Assembly: GCA_051024685.1 (NCBI GenBank)
Contig: JAZHPA010000011.1
Location: 1-64,000 of the forward strand
DNA from: UBA12545 sp051024685
Lineage (GTDB): Bacteria; Bacillota; DSM-521; Neomoorellales; Neomoorellaceae
Direction of reading: 5' to 3'
Length of the DNA: 64,000 bases
Shown: piece by piece, positions 42,006-50,004 of the stretch
Numbering within the stretch: the first letter of the stretch is position 1
Layout of the letters: each line of letters starts with the position of its first letter
The notes under the pieces: model-generated
Seen by the model: only the letters and a program-made list of their open reading frames with translations
Database searches by the model: none
What the model was told of the DNA's origin: nothing
Position numbers and translations under genes: made by a program

Positions 42006-42037
42006 CCCCTGGGGCGCAGCCACCAGGGGCAATTTTT
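42006..42037 (+). terminator. Rho-independent terminator of the fumarase/malic enzyme operon
   Basis: Arms CCCCTGG (42006-42012) and CCAGGGG (42023-42029) followed by CAATTTTTG. Repeat copy E now lies between the malic enzyme stop and this hairpin. Confidence 0.65.
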
Positions 42038-42102
42038 GTGCTGCTTTAAGGGTGGAGGATGCCTTAATACGGCCTTCTTTGTTCTTACCAGTTCCGCTGG
42101 AC

Positions 42103-42151
42103 TTGTATTTTCTATATCTATATCTATAATGGTGCTGCTATAATGGTGCTG
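42103..42151 (+). repeat. tandem repeats containing duplicated -10 hexamers
   Basis: TCTATA occurs three times in tandem (42111-42128) and merges into a perfect tandem 14-mer CTATAATGGTGCTG (42124-42137 and 42138-42151). Each 14-mer holds TATAAT; TTGTAT (42103-42108) is 16 bases before the first. It may be a promoter with a duplicated -10 in front of pgpA, or a replication-slippage product. Confidence 0.6.
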
Positions 42152-42290
42152 TGATGCAACCAGGAGGGGGGATCCCGTACCACCTGGGGAGGAGATGCCG
42201 CCTATGCTTAGCGAAGTGTAACGTGGTCTTTTTCCAATGGCTTCGGCTTTCCTTGGGGGACAAACTATTATGAGCAACAAAGGTTGGTTA

Positions 42291-42303
42291 CTTTATGCTA
42301 TAA
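42291..42303 (+). promoter_or_regulatory. extended -10 promoter of pgpA
   Basis: The sequence contains TATGCTATAAT with a perfect TATAAT and the TG of an extended -10 one base ahead of it; no good -35 is present. It is about 40 bases before the GTG start of pgpA. Confidence 0.5.
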
Positions 42304-42340
42304 TATAAACTACGTCCAGGCTGAAAGGAGGCCGAAGAAG

Positions 42341-42880
42341 GTGAGCGTAGTTAAGGCTTTGGAAAGGCAACAATGTGCGTTTAACCTTAATTTAAAATAT
42401 TTGACCATTGAATGGTTACAGCGGAGGGGGGTTACCCTGGAGGATATAGCTTCCCTCGTTTACAATATACAAAAAGAGTATGTTCCCGGTTTGACCCGTC
42501 AATATTGTCTGGAGAGCGTAGAGAGGGTGCTGGAAAAACGGGAAGTACAAAATGCTGTTTTTACAGGTCTTTCCCTGGACGAGATGGCTGAGAAAGGCCT
42601 CTTCGAGGAGCCATTATCCGACATGTTGCGCTGTGACGACGGCCTTTACGGTATCGATGAAGTGCTGGCCTTAAGCATTGTGAATATTTACGGCTCCATA
42701 GGCCTGACGAACTTTGGGTATCTCGATAAAGTCAAACCGGGTATCATAGGAAAAATAAATGAGAAGAAGGGCGAAAGGGTCAACACTTTTCTGGACGATC
42801 TGGTGGCCGCTATAGCGGCTGCGGCTGCGGCCCGGATAGCCCACCAAAGCCGGGATAATGATGGGAGTGGCAGTGATTAA
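42341..42880 (+). CDS. pgpA: phosphatidylglycerophosphatase A-like protein (YutG family)
   Basis: A 179-residue PgpA family protein of the Bacillus YutG branch: RRGVTLEDIASLVYNIQKEY, VERVLEKREVQNAVFTGL, LFEEPLSDML, GIDEVLALSIVNIYGSIGLT, and the late FLDDLVAAIAAAAAARIAH. Family members dephosphorylate phosphatidylglycerophosphate; the soluble YutG-type role is less certain. AAAGGAGG precedes the GTG at 42341; the upstream ATG at 42284 would run through the promoter. Confidence 0.88.
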   Translation: MSVVKALERQQCAFNLNLKYLTIEWLQRRGVTLEDIASLVYNIQKEYVPGLTRQYCLESVERVLEKREVQNAVFTGLSLDEMAEKGLFEEPLSDMLRCDDGLYGIDEVLALSIVNIYGSIGLTNFGYLDKVKPGIIGKINEKKGERVNTFLDDLVAAIAAAAAARIAHQSRDNDGSGSD

Positions 42881-43215
42881 AGTCTTGAGCTTCTTTAGCT
42901 TGCCGGCGGTGGGGCTGCTAAGAAATAGACTTCCTGGACCGCACAGGGACCAGTACTCGATACGGCCGGTACGGACAAGGCGAAATGCGGGTGCAAGGGT
43001 CACCCCACCTCAAGCGGCAGCGCGAGCAGCGACGATGTTGAAGGACGGTTATCCCTCCGTCCTTAATTTTTTCTATTTGGGCCCCTACTAAAATAACTTT
43101 TTCATGAATCAAGGAGGGATTATTTTTTCTTCGTCGAATTACTACGTAAATGAGAGTTAAAGTTTTTAGGCTGTGTTGATATTATACTTAACAGCTTAAC
43201 ATGGAGGGATGCATT
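42881..43215 (+). other. long leader region with hairpin upstream of PLP-enzyme gene
   Basis: No gene was recognised. The stretch 42930-43040 is GC-rich with several possible stems (for example GGGTCACCCC near 42998) and ends in the terminator at 43041. It could be an attenuator for the operon downstream. T-box (AGGGTGGNACCGCG) and TPP, SAM and cobalamin signatures were looked for by eye and not found. Confidence 0.4.
43041..43072 (+). terminator. Rho-independent terminator
   Basis: Arms AAGGACGG (43041-43048) and CCGTCCTT (43057-43064), then AATTTTTT. It may terminate pgpA transcripts or act as an attenuator for the cluster that begins at 43216. Confidence 0.85.
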
Positions 43216-44574
43216 GTGGCAGGTAAAATTCCCTTCGGGCCGACTTACGAGGAGATGCTCTACCCGGAAAAGATCGACCCGGCTATACGTCAGAGGGCTA
43301 TAAAGGCCCTTAAGGAGGATGAGCTGGACCCCATCAATCTTTTCAACATTACCTGGAAGGACGAGAACAATCAGGTGCGTAAAATGGTGCTGCCGCCGGA
43401 GCTGACCGGAGTGGACGCCAACATTGTAGTCCTCCTGGGGCGCTACTTCCCTTCGGGGTCCCACAAGGTGGGGCCGGCTTATGCCACCTTGATCGAAGGC
43501 TGTGTGGACGGGGTCATTCGCCCGGGAGAACACACCATTCTGGGCCCGTCCACCGGGAATTTCGGCATCGGGGTAGCTTACATCTGCCGTCTCATGGGAT
43601 ACCGGGCCATTGTCATCATGCCCGACAGCATGAGCGATGAACGCTATGAACGCATCCGCAAGTACGGCGGGGAGTTGGACTTGACTCCAGGAACGGAATC
43701 CGACGTTATCCTGACCTTGCAGCGCACCTATGAGCTAAAAAAGGATCCCAAGAATTTTCCCTTGGCCCAGTTCGAGCTCCTGCCCAACTACCGTTTCCAC
43801 CGGTATGTGACGGGCAATTCGGCCATTGAAGCTGTAAAGGGTGTGGGCAACGAACGTATTGCCTGCTTTGTTTCGGCACCGGGTTCGGCCGGCACCATCG
43901 GTGCGGGAGACGAGATTAAGAAAGTCTTCCCCGAATGTAAGGTGGCCGCTCTAGAGCCTTACGAATGCTCTACCCTGGCTACCGGTGGCCGCGGCCAGCA
44001 CCGCATTGAAGGCATCGGAGACAAAATGTGTACCTTAATTCATAACGTGCTCAATACCGACTTTGTGGTTCTCATTCACGACGATGATTGTGTTAAGGGA
44101 TTAAAACTCATCCAGGATGGTACGGAAATTCTTGTGAAAATGGGTATAAAAGAAGAAGCAGCCCTGAAGCTAAAAGATAATTTCGGCATCTCCAGCATCT
44201 GCAACGTCTTGGGAGCCATAAAGATGGCCAAGTTCCTGCGGCTGGGCCCCGGAGACAACGTAGTGACCATCGCCACCGATGGCTTTGACCGTTATCGCTC
44301 CGTCCTGGATGATTTGGAGAAGCGCACCCTGGAGATCACCGATTTTGTGATGGAACGCTGGTACCGGGATATCTTCCTGCGGGCTAATGAAGAATATATT
44401 TTCGATTTCCGGAAGCCCGAGGCCAAAGAGAGGCTCTTTGCCCAGAAAGAGGCGGACTGGCTTCCCTTCGGCTACAGCAAGGAATACCTCGATTCCATGC
44501 GGAGCCCCAGCTTCTGGGAAGACGAATATGCCAAGATAAAGGAGTACGATGAGAAAATCCGGGCCATGCGCTAG
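43216..44574 (+). CDS. fold-type-II PLP-dependent enzyme, cysteine synthase-like
   Basis: A 452-residue PLP enzyme with PSGSHKVGPAYATLIEG (the PLP lysine in SHK), GPSTGNFGIGVAYICRLMGY, APGSAGTIGAGDEIKK (phosphate loop) and a ~90-residue C-terminal extension. It is related to the cysteine synthase/threonine dehydratase group but longer. It is the first gene of a cluster with xanthine dehydrogenase, a threonine synthase-like protein and a hydantoinase, where a lyase such as diaminopropionate ammonia-lyase often sits; a beta-elimination on a purine or amino-acid breakdown product is plausible. GGAGGGA precedes the GTG at 43216. Confidence 0.8.
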   Translation: MAGKIPFGPTYEEMLYPEKIDPAIRQRAIKALKEDELDPINLFNITWKDENNQVRKMVLPPELTGVDANIVVLLGRYFPSGSHKVGPAYATLIEGCVDGVIRPGEHTILGPSTGNFGIGVAYICRLMGYRAIVIMPDSMSDERYERIRKYGGELDLTPGTESDVILTLQRTYELKKDPKNFPLAQFELLPNYRFHRYVTGNSAIEAVKGVGNERIACFVSAPGSAGTIGAGDEIKKVFPECKVAALEPYECSTLATGGRGQHRIEGIGDKMCTLIHNVLNTDFVVLIHDDDCVKGLKLIQDGTEILVKMGIKEEAALKLKDNFGISSICNVLGAIKMAKFLRLGPGDNVVTIATDGFDRYRSVLDDLEKRTLEITDFVMERWYRDIFLRANEEYIFDFRKPEAKERLFAQKEADWLPFGYSKEYLDSMRSPSFWEDEYAKIKEYDEKIRAMR

Positions 44575-44629
44575 GAACGGGCGCTCGGGCGATTTTGGGC
44601 GGAAGATTCCTTGAAGGAGGGGGACGAGG

Positions 44630-47191
44630 ATGCGCCTGGAGCTAAAAGTCAACGGCGAGGCGAGGGTGGTGGAGGTACCTCCCGAGGCGACGCTGCTGGA
44701 TGTTTTGCGCGATCATTTGCGGCTCACCGGTGCGAAGAACGGGTGTGGAGAAGGGGTTTGCGGGGCCTGTACGGTAATTATGGCCGGCCGGCCGGTGCGG
44801 GCCTGCCGCATTACGGCAGCCAAGGCGGCGGGGCAAGAAGTGTTGACTATAGAAGGCCTGACCCCCTGTGAAAAGGAGATCTATGCCTGGGCTTTTACCG
44901 CTGCCGGGGCGGTCCAGTGCGGTTTCTGCACCCCTGGTATGGTCATGGAAGCCAAGGCTTTGCTGGACCGGAATAACAATCCTTCGGAGGAAGAAATCAA
45001 GCAGGCCTTCAGAGCTCACCTTTGCCGCTGCACCGGCTACCAGAAGATCGTGACGGCGGTGCAGCTGGCGGCCCGGGCCCTGCGAGGGGAGATCACGCCC
45101 GGCCAGGGAGAGGCTGCCGGCATGCGGAAGCGCTTCTTCCGGCCTGATGCGCCGGTCAAGGCTTTAGGCCAGGCCACCTTTGTGGACGATCTTATGTTCC
45201 CCGGTATGCTCTATGGCGCCGTCCTGCGCCCGCCCTACGTCCGGGCACGGGTGGTGTCTCTGGATGTAACCCCCGCCCGGGAAATCCCGGGAGTGGTAGC
45301 CGTACTTACGGCGGAGGACATACCGGGCCAGCGCTACCAGGGGCATATTTTCAAGGACTGGCCGGCCCTGGTGGCCGTGGGAGAAGAAGTGCGCTATGTG
45401 GGGGACGCCATCGCCCTGGTGGCCGCCGAAGATAGGGAGACTGCCCGGAAGGCAGTGGAGAAGATTAAGGTGGAGTATGAAGTGCTGCCGCCGGTAACGA
45501 GCCCGGCCGATGCGCTGGCGCCGGGGGCGCCATCCCTCCACCCTAAGGGCAATATTTTAAGTGAAACCCGCATCCGCAAAGGGAATCCCGAGGAAGCACT
45601 CCAAACATGCGCCCATGTGGTGACCCAGACTTACCGGACACCCTTTACGGAACATGCTTTTTTAGAGCCCGAAAGTGCGGTGGCCGTACCGGAGGACGAG
45701 GGAATCACCATTTATACCAGCACCCAGGGCGTATACGATATCCAGAAGCAGGTGGCTTCCCTCCTGGCACTGCCCCACGAAAAAGTGCGCGTCCTCAATC
45801 AATATGTGGGCGGTGCCTTTGGGGGCAAAGAGGACTTAAGCGTCCAGCACCATGCAGCCCTTCTGGCCTGGGCTACCAAACGCCCGGTCAAGATCACCTT
45901 GACGCGCCGGGAAAGCATCCTGGTCCACCCCAAGCGACATGCTATGGAGATTAAAATTACCACCGGTTGTGATGACCAAGGCCGGCTGGTGGCCATGACG
46001 GCGGAAATTACCGCCGACACCGGGGCCTATGCTTCCTTAGGGGCTCAGGTTCTAGAGCGGGCCTGCCACCATATTACCGGTCCCTACCGTATTCCCCATG
46101 TCAGGATTTACGGCCGGGCCATCTACACCAACAACCCGCCGGCCGGGGCCTTCCGCGGTTTTGGTGTACCCCAGGCGGCTTTTGCCTGCGAAAGCCAGTT
46201 AAATCTCCTGGCCCAGCGGGTCGGCAAGTCTCCCTGGGAAATTCGCTGGATTAATGCCCTGGAGCCGGGGGATACCCTCGCCACCGGCCAGATAGTCAGC
46301 GAAGATGTGGGTATAAAAGAGACGCTCCTGGCCGTCAAGGAAGTATTTGAAAGCAGCCCCTATGCCGGTATTGCCTGTGCTTTTAAGAATGTTGGCCTCG
46401 GGGTAGGAACCCGTGATACGGGGCGGGCCAACCTGGCAATAGAAAAGGGGAAAGTGAGAATTTATTCCGGCGCGGCCTGTCTAGGCCAGGGGCTGGAAGC
46501 GGTACTCATCCAGATTGTGGCCGAGGCCACCGGTTTGCCGGCGGAAAAGATGGAGGTGGTGCTGGCGGACACCGCCTGCACCCCAGATGCCGGGATAACT
46601 ACCGCTTCCAGGCAGAGTCTTTTTACCGGCGAAGCCGTTCGCCGGGCGGCAGAGGAACTGGCCCGGGCCCTTAAGGACCACGCCCTGGAGGAGCTGGAAG
46701 GACGTACATTTGTGGGCGAATTTTACGGGGCCACCGATCCTATCGCCTCCAACAAGGAACATCCGGTCACTCATGTGGCCTACGGCTATGCTACCCAGGT
46801 AGTCCTGCTGGACGAGGAAGGCCTGGTGGCCAAAGTCGTGGCTGCTTATGATGTGGGCCGGGCCGTTAATCCCCTCAATGTGGAAGGCCAGATTGAGGGC
46901 GGCATCGTGATGGGCCTGGGCTATGCCCTGACGGAGGATTTTCCCGTGAAGGACGGCATACCCCAGTATCAGCAGTTGGGTCGCCTGGGTCTCTTTCGGT
47001 TCCCTCAAGTGCCGCCCATGGAAACTATTTTGGTGGAAAAAGGAGGTACCCAGTACGCCTTTGGTGCCAAGGGCATTGGGGAATTAGCCACTATTCCTAC
47101 GGCCCCCGCAGTGGCCTGCGCTTATTTCCGCCGCGACGGCCTTTTGCGGACCGCCCTACCCCTGGAGGGCACGCCCTACAGAAAGAAGTGA
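44630..47191 (+). CDS. xdh: selenium-dependent-type xanthine dehydrogenase, fused iron-sulfur and molybdenum chains
   Basis: An 853-residue fusion. Residues 1-155 hold two 2Fe-2S clusters (GCGEGVCGACTV with a later Cys; QCGFCTPGMVM and CRCTGY). The rest is the molybdopterin domain with GGAFGGKED, GAFRGFGVPQ, GQGLEAV and the catalytic Glu in GAKGIGELATIP. The FAD domain of classical XDH is missing. Length and layout match selenium-dependent xanthine dehydrogenases. The YqeC, YqeB and XdhC genes at 18.5-22.5 kb fit its maturation. It hydroxylates a purine or related heterocycle; the electron acceptor is unknown. GAAGGAGGGGG precedes the ATG. Confidence 0.92.
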   Translation: MRLELKVNGEARVVEVPPEATLLDVLRDHLRLTGAKNGCGEGVCGACTVIMAGRPVRACRITAAKAAGQEVLTIEGLTPCEKEIYAWAFTAAGAVQCGFCTPGMVMEAKALLDRNNNPSEEEIKQAFRAHLCRCTGYQKIVTAVQLAARALRGEITPGQGEAAGMRKRFFRPDAPVKALGQATFVDDLMFPGMLYGAVLRPPYVRARVVSLDVTPAREIPGVVAVLTAEDIPGQRYQGHIFKDWPALVAVGEEVRYVGDAIALVAAEDRETARKAVEKIKVEYEVLPPVTSPADALAPGAPSLHPKGNILSETRIRKGNPEEALQTCAHVVTQTYRTPFTEHAFLEPESAVAVPEDEGITIYTSTQGVYDIQKQVASLLALPHEKVRVLNQYVGGAFGGKEDLSVQHHAALLAWATKRPVKITLTRRESILVHPKRHAMEIKITTGCDDQGRLVAMTAEITADTGAYASLGAQVLERACHHITGPYRIPHVRIYGRAIYTNNPPAGAFRGFGVPQAAFACESQLNLLAQRVGKSPWEIRWINALEPGDTLATGQIVSEDVGIKETLLAVKEVFESSPYAGIACAFKNVGLGVGTRDTGRANLAIEKGKVRIYSGAACLGQGLEAVLIQIVAEATGLPAEKMEVVLADTACTPDAGITTASRQSLFTGEAVRRAAEELARALKDHALEELEGRTFVGEFYGATDPIASNKEHPVTHVAYGYATQVVLLDEEGLVAKVVAAYDVGRAVNPLNVEGQIEGGIVMGLGYALTEDFPVKDGIPQYQQLGRLGLFRFPQVPPMETILVEKGGTQYAFGAKGIGELATIPTAPAVACAYFRRDGLLRTALPLEGTPYRKK

Positions 47192-47209
47192 GAAGAGGAG
47201 ATGGGTTGG

Positions 47210-48451
47210 ATGTCTAATGTAGTGGGGTTGCACTGTATCAATTGCGGCAAGACCTACCTGCCCCAGCCGGGTCTGTACACCTGCAGCCGGTGTGGGGAAA
47301 AAGAAGGTATTCTGGACGTAGATTACGATTACGACTATATTAAGAAGGCCCTCTCTCCCCAAAGCCTCCAGGGCAACCGGGAACATTCCATATGGCGCTA
47401 CCGACCTTTCCTGCCGGTTAACCAGGAAGGCCCCCTCCCCCCCTTAAGGGTGGGCTGGAGCCCCTTATATTATGTGCCGCGGTTGGCCCAAGAGATAGGG
47501 CTAAAACACTTGTACGTTAAAGATGATGGCGTCAACCCGACTGCTTCCCTCAAGGACCGGGCTTCGGCTATTGCTGTGGCCCGGGCCCTGGCCGAAGGAG
47601 CGGCCTCGGTGGCCTGCGCCTCTACCGGGAATGCCGCTTCCTCCCTGGCCGGGGCCGCCGCCTCGGTAGGGCTTAAAGCCTTTATTTTCGTTCCGGCCCG
47701 GGCCCCCCAGGGCAAAGTAGCCCAACTTCTCATTTTCGGCGCCACCGTGGTGAGCGTGCAGGGATCTTATGAAGATGCTTTCCGCTTATCCGACCAGGCG
47801 ATTAAGCGCTGGGGCTGGTATAACCGCAACGCGGCCATTAATCCTTACCTGGTGGAAGGAAAGAAGACGGTCTGCCTGGAAGTGGCGGAACAGCTGGGGT
47901 GGGAAGTGCCCGACTGGGTAGTGGTGTCGGTCGGTGACGGTTGTACCTTGGCCGGGGCCTGGAAGGCCTGGCTGGATCTTCACCGGGTAGGCTGGATTGA
48001 TCGACTTCCCCGGATGTTAGGGGTACAGGCCGAAGGCTGTTGTCCCATTACTAGGGCCTTCCGGGAGGGAGGTAAGGTAAGGCCGGCCGAGGAAAATACT
48101 ATAGCCGACAGTATCGCCGTGGGAGTACCTCGCAATCCGGAAAAGGCCCTGCGGGCCATCCGCGAGTCCGGCGGCACCATGATCAATGTGAGCGACGAAG
48201 AAATCCTAAAGGCCATGCGCCTCTTAGGGCGCACTACGGGGGTTTTCGGCGAGCCTGCCGGCGTGGCCGGTCTGGCAGGCCTGGCCAGGGCAGTAGCCGA
48301 GGGAATTGTACGGCCGGAAGAAAAGGTGGTCTGTCTGGTGACGGGCAATGGGCTAAAAGATGTAGCGACGGCCATAAAGGCGGCTGGCGCTCCCTTGAGC
48401 CTGCCACCGGACATGGAACAGCTGGAAAGGGCTCTCCAAGGGTTAATCTAA
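47210..48451 (+). CDS. threonine synthase-like PLP enzyme with N-terminal zinc ribbon
   Basis: A 413-residue PLP enzyme: N-terminal zinc ribbon (CINCGKTY and CSRCGEKEG), GWSPLYYVPRLA, NPTASLKDRAS with the PLP Lys, CASTGNAASSLAG and VSVGDGCTLAG. It looks like threonine synthase, but its place between xanthine dehydrogenase and hydantoinase genes suggests a catabolic paralogue acting on a related amino acid. The ATG at 47210 is preferred because GAGGAG abuts the ATG at 47201. Confidence 0.85.
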   Translation: MSNVVGLHCINCGKTYLPQPGLYTCSRCGEKEGILDVDYDYDYIKKALSPQSLQGNREHSIWRYRPFLPVNQEGPLPPLRVGWSPLYYVPRLAQEIGLKHLYVKDDGVNPTASLKDRASAIAVARALAEGAASVACASTGNAASSLAGAAASVGLKAFIFVPARAPQGKVAQLLIFGATVVSVQGSYEDAFRLSDQAIKRWGWYNRNAAINPYLVEGKKTVCLEVAEQLGWEVPDWVVVSVGDGCTLAGAWKAWLDLHRVGWIDRLPRMLGVQAEGCCPITRAFREGGKVRPAEENTIADSIAVGVPRNPEKALRAIRESGGTMINVSDEEILKAMRLLGRTTGVFGEPAGVAGLAGLARAVAEGIVRPEEKVVCLVTGNGLKDVATAIKAAGAPLSLPPDMEQLERALQGLI

Positions 48452-48471
48452 GAATACAGGAGGTGGCCTCC

Positions 48472-49833
48472 GTGACCCTGCTCATCAAGGGCGGCTGGCT
48501 GGTTAGCGAAGAACGCGTGGAAAAAGGGGACCTGCTTATTGAAGGAGAAAAGATTAGCGCCGTAGGCTCGGGGCTAAAAGTTAGTGGGGCTGAGGTGATG
48601 GACGCCAGCGGTAAGTATGTCCTGCCCGGTATTATTGATGCCCATGTCCATTACCAGATGGCCATCGGCGACCTCCTTACTGCCGACGACTTTTACACGG
48701 GAACCAGAGCAGCCGTCTGCGGGGGCGTAACCACAGTCATTGACTATGCTGAGCCTTCCGGCCCGGGGGACTCCCTGAGAGAAGTAATTGACCGGCGGTT
48801 GGAAGAAGCGCAAGGCCAGGTGGCGGTTGACCTGGGCCTTCACCTCGTACTCTTCCCTGGGCAGGAAGAAGATAAAGGACCCTTAAGGGAGGCTGTGGAG
48901 CGGGGGCTGGTAAGTTTTAAGGTCTTCACTACTTATAACCAGCGTATGTCTTACCAAGCCATCGGCCGTTGCCTGGCACAGGCTAAGGAGTTGGGGGCTC
49001 TGGTAACCATCCATGCCGAAGACCACGATATTGTTAATGCTGCCCGCCAGGAACTCATCGCTGCAGGACTCACCTCCCCCCACTATCATGCCCGTAGCCG
49101 GCCGGCAGCGGCGGAGGTCGAAGCCGTGCGCCGCATCCTGGAAATGGCCCATTCTTTGCAGGCCCGCGCCTATTTTGTCCATATATCCAGCGGGGGGGCC
49201 GCCGAGCTCATCGCTTCGGCCCAGGCCCAGGGCCTGGAAGTCTACGGTGAAACCTGTCCTCACTATTTGTTGTTGAATGGCGACGTATACGCAACCGACA
49301 AGGCAGCCCTGAATCTCATGTGCCCCCCTCTGCGCGGGAAGGAAGATAATTTAAGACTGTGGCAGGCCCTGTCGCAGGGTTCCTTCCAGGTGGTGGCTAC
49401 CGATCACTGCAGCTACACACTAGCACAGAAAGAGGCCGGGACGGCCTTCTTTAACACGCCCTCAGGGATCCCGGGTACGGAAACCCTGCTACCCCTTATC
49501 TATTCCTTCGGCGTGCGGGGGGGATGGCTCACCCTTCCCCAGATGGTCCAGGTCCTGGCGAGCAATCCGGCCAGGCTCTTCGGTCTGTATCCCCGCAAGG
49601 GCTGCCTCAAGCCGGGGAGCGATGCCGATATTGTAATCTTTAATCCCCGGCAGGAAGTCATCCTGGATGGTGAAAACCTCCATTCGGTAGCCGGCTATAC
49701 CCCCTTTGCCGGGTTTAGAGTGCGGGGCTATCCCGAAACGACCATCCTGCGGGGGCAGGTCGTCTATCATGAGGGCCGCTTTTTGGGCCGGCCGGGTCAG
49801 GGTAAATTTATTCCCGGCAAAGTTGGCGGGTAA
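48472..49833 (+). CDS. hyuA: dihydropyrimidinase / hydantoinase
   Basis: A 453-residue cyclic amidohydrolase with the two-metal site: PGIIDAHVHYQM (H-x-H), the carboxylated Lys in VSFKVFTTY, HAED and AYFVHISSG for further His ligands, and VVATDHCSY with the catalytic Asp. It opens cyclic ureides such as dihydropyrimidines or hydantoins. In this cluster it could act after the xanthine dehydrogenase-type enzyme. The GTG at 48472 follows AGGAGGTGG. Confidence 0.92.
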   Translation: MTLLIKGGWLVSEERVEKGDLLIEGEKISAVGSGLKVSGAEVMDASGKYVLPGIIDAHVHYQMAIGDLLTADDFYTGTRAAVCGGVTTVIDYAEPSGPGDSLREVIDRRLEEAQGQVAVDLGLHLVLFPGQEEDKGPLREAVERGLVSFKVFTTYNQRMSYQAIGRCLAQAKELGALVTIHAEDHDIVNAARQELIAAGLTSPHYHARSRPAAAEVEAVRRILEMAHSLQARAYFVHISSGGAAELIASAQAQGLEVYGETCPHYLLLNGDVYATDKAALNLMCPPLRGKEDNLRLWQALSQGSFQVVATDHCSYTLAQKEAGTAFFNTPSGIPGTETLLPLIYSFGVRGGWLTLPQMVQVLASNPARLFGLYPRKGCLKPGSDADIVIFNPRQEVILDGENLHSVAGYTPFAGFRVRGYPETTILRGQVVYHEGRFLGRPGQGKFIPGKVGG

Positions 49834-49895
49834 ATAGGACCTGTGCCCTTTCGTTCAACGGAAAAAGGCCGGTGGTGGAGACAGAATGAACTGCC

Positions 49896-49935
49896 ATTTA
49901 CCCCTACTTCGCCGGTTGGCGAGGTAGGGGTAAAT
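49896..49935. promoter_or_regulatory. near-perfect 18-bp hairpin upstream of the EamA gene
   Basis: ATTTACCCCTACTTCGCC (49896-49913) pairs with 49918-49935 around a GGTT loop; only one pair is G-U. Runs of A and T flank the stem but there is no terminator-grade T-run. It lies 63 bases after hyuA and 70 bases before the EamA start, so it may be a terminator, an RNA-processing site or an operator. Confidence 0.6.
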
Positions 49936-50004
49936 TTGTGGTTGCAATACCTAGAGAGAAGATATACAATAACTCCTAGTTTCGGGGGAAAGGGGGAACC
50001 TCTG

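Noticed and set aside
42930..43072. T-box riboswitch before the PLP enzyme gene
   Set aside because: A leader followed by a terminator is present, but the T-box core AGGGTGGNACCGCG and a convincing Stem I were not found.
42858..43091. 77-codon ORF between pgpA and the PLP enzyme gene
   Set aside because: Arg/Ala/Pro-rich composition, no ribosome binding site, and it crosses a terminator hairpin.
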